A stretch of 5,271 nt of DNA from positions 1-5,271 of the forward strand of contig DATLXM010000023.1 of assembly GCA_035575835.1 (NCBI GenBank), written 5' to 3'. The first letter of the stretch is position 1, and each line of letters opens with the position of its first letter. The translations under genes were made by a program, and so were the position numbers. This DNA comes from Gaiellasilicea sp035575835 (GTDB lineage Bacteria; Actinomycetota; Thermoleophilia; Gaiellales; Gaiellaceae). Shown piece by piece: positions 4,464-5,271 of this stretch. The notes beneath the pieces are model-generated. The model was not told where the DNA came from and ran no database searches. It worked only from the letters and a program-made list of their open reading frames with translations.

Positions 4464-5271
4464 ATGCGGCGCGTCGGCATCACGGGGCTTGGAGCGGTCA
4501 CTCCGCTGGGGCTCGACGCGCCTTCGACCTGGCGCGCGGCGCTCGCCGGCGAGAGCGGGGTCGGCTTCATCGAGGCATTCGACGCGAGCGAGTTTCCGGT
4601 CCGGATCGCCGCCGAGGTCAAGGGCTTCGATCCGGCGGGCGTGGCCCCGGCCAAGGAAGGACGCCGGATGGAGCGAAACGTGCTCCTCGCCCTCGGGGCG
4701 GCGCAGGAGGCCTGGCGCGAAGCCGGCCTCGACGGTGTCGATCCGGCGCGGGTCGGAATCGTCGTCGGCTCCGCGATCGGCGGCCTCCCCGGGATCGCCG
4801 AACAACACGCGGTGCTTCGCGACCGCGGGCCCGATCGGGTCTCACCCTTCTTCATCCCGAGCGTCCTCGTCGACTCGGCGAGCGGTCAGATCGCGATCTC
4901 GTTGGGCCTCCGAGGCCCGAACTATGCGCCGGTCTCGGCCTGCGCGACGGGCTCGCACGCGCTCGGCGAGGCTGCGGAGATCATCCGGCGCGGCGACGCG
5001 GACGTCATGCTCGCGGGAGGCACGGAATCGTGCATCCACCCCCTGATCCTGGCCGGGTTCTGCGCTATGCGCGGGCTCGTCGCGGAGGACGTCGACCCGA
5101 CGAAGGCATCGCGGCCGTTCGACGCCACCAGGGCCGGCTTCGTGATGGCCGAGGCGGCCTGCATCCTCGTGCTCGAAGAGCTCGAATCGGCGCAGTCTCG
5201 GGGCGCGACCGTGTACGCGGAGGTGCTCGGCTACGGGGCCTCGAACGACGCCCATCACATGGCCCAGCCCG
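4464..5271 (+). CDS. fabF: Beta-ketoacyl-ACP synthase II (FabF), 3' end beyond window
   Basis: This cytoplasmic condensing enzyme of type II fatty acid synthesis joins malonyl-ACP to an acyl chain. The first 269 residues are present of about 410-420 usual for FabF, and the frame is open at the right edge. The N-terminus MRRVGITGLGAVTPLG is the standard thiolase-fold opening. RMERNVLLALGAAQEAW spans 68-84, GIVVGSAIGGL 98-108, and SPFFIPSVLVDSASGQIAI 127-145. The nucleophile loop VSACATGSHA places the catalytic cysteine at residue 160. AGGTES (184-189) and RPFDATRAGFVM (217-228) follow. The two catalytic histidines would lie past the window. At 229-233 the usual GEGAG reads AEAAC, losing two glycines, which is unusual. 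The start at 4464 fits family alignment and a leaderless -10 spacing. KAS-III or polyketide synthase identity is unlikely from these motifs. Confidence 0.93.
   Translation, partial: MRRVGITGLGAVTPLGLDAPSTWRAALAGESGVGFIEAFDASEFPVRIAAEVKGFDPAGVAPAKEGRRMERNVLLALGAAQEAWREAGLDGVDPARVGIVVGSAIGGLPGIAEQHAVLRDRGPDRVSPFFIPSVLVDSASGQIAISLGLRGPNYAPVSACATGSHALGEAAEIIRRGDADVMLAGGTESCIHPLILAGFCAMRGLVAEDVDPTKASRPFDATRAGFVMAEAACILVLEELESAQSRGATVYAEVLGYGASNDAHHMAQP

Noticed and set aside
2232..4808. Open frame of 858 codons on the minus strand spanning several genes
   Set aside because: It runs through four recognisable genes in other frames, and its translation is arginine/alanine-rich low-complexity sequence with no family motif. 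Long stop-free shadows are expected at this GC content.
1..5271. CRISPR arrays, tRNA or rRNA genes, insertion sequences
   Set aside because: No spaced direct repeats, cloverleaf-like segments, transposase motifs or terminal inverted repeats were seen on either strand.

Overview
The window is GC-rich and tightly packed. It has short intergenic gaps, overlapping gene ends, strong G/C preference at third codon positions, and at least two starts that look leaderless. Protein flavour (a stand-alone LigC-type ATP-dependent DNA ligase, a PspC/LiaF-like membrane protein, a YciE/YciF-type ferritin-like protein, and a FabF with the VSACATGSHA active site) suggests a high-GC actinobacterium, possibly of the Thermoleophilia (Gaiella/Solirubrobacter-like) lineage. 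The phylum-level guess is an inference; the lineage is weaker still.

Layout. Positions 1-91 hold no gene but contain a long GC-rich hairpin (26-75). A PspC-domain envelope-stress membrane protein is read leftwards (1171-92). A 173-base regulatory region (1172-1344) separates it from a rightward three-gene operon. That operon encodes a 65-residue Cro/CI-type helix-turn-helix regulator (1345-1542) and two paralogous four-helix membrane proteins (1526-1912 and 1915-2304). The operon meets a leftward LigC-like DNA ligase (3301-2288) tail to tail, with a 17-base overlap. Nineteen bases from the ligase start, a rightward gene (3321-4091) encodes a 93-residue unrecognised domain fused in frame to a ferritin-like DUF892/YciE-type domain. 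A leftward thioredoxin-fold protein with an SGQC active site (4416-4102) follows. A rightward FabF-type beta-ketoacyl-ACP synthase (from 4464) runs off the right edge.

The most striking regulatory structure is just upstream of the HTH gene. A 49-base nested palindrome (1296-1344) is made of two 18-base operators, the second being the reverse complement of the first except at its centre. These operators cover a consensus -35 (TTGACA) and a -10-like hexamer whose predicted transcription start is the A of the ATG. This points to a leaderless, autoregulated operon in which the regulator controls itself and two small membrane proteins of unknown function. This cassette is the best candidate in the window for an under-described system. 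The other genes are recognisable housekeeping or stress functions with local oddities: the fused domain, the missing first thioredoxin cysteine, and an altered GEGAG motif in FabF.
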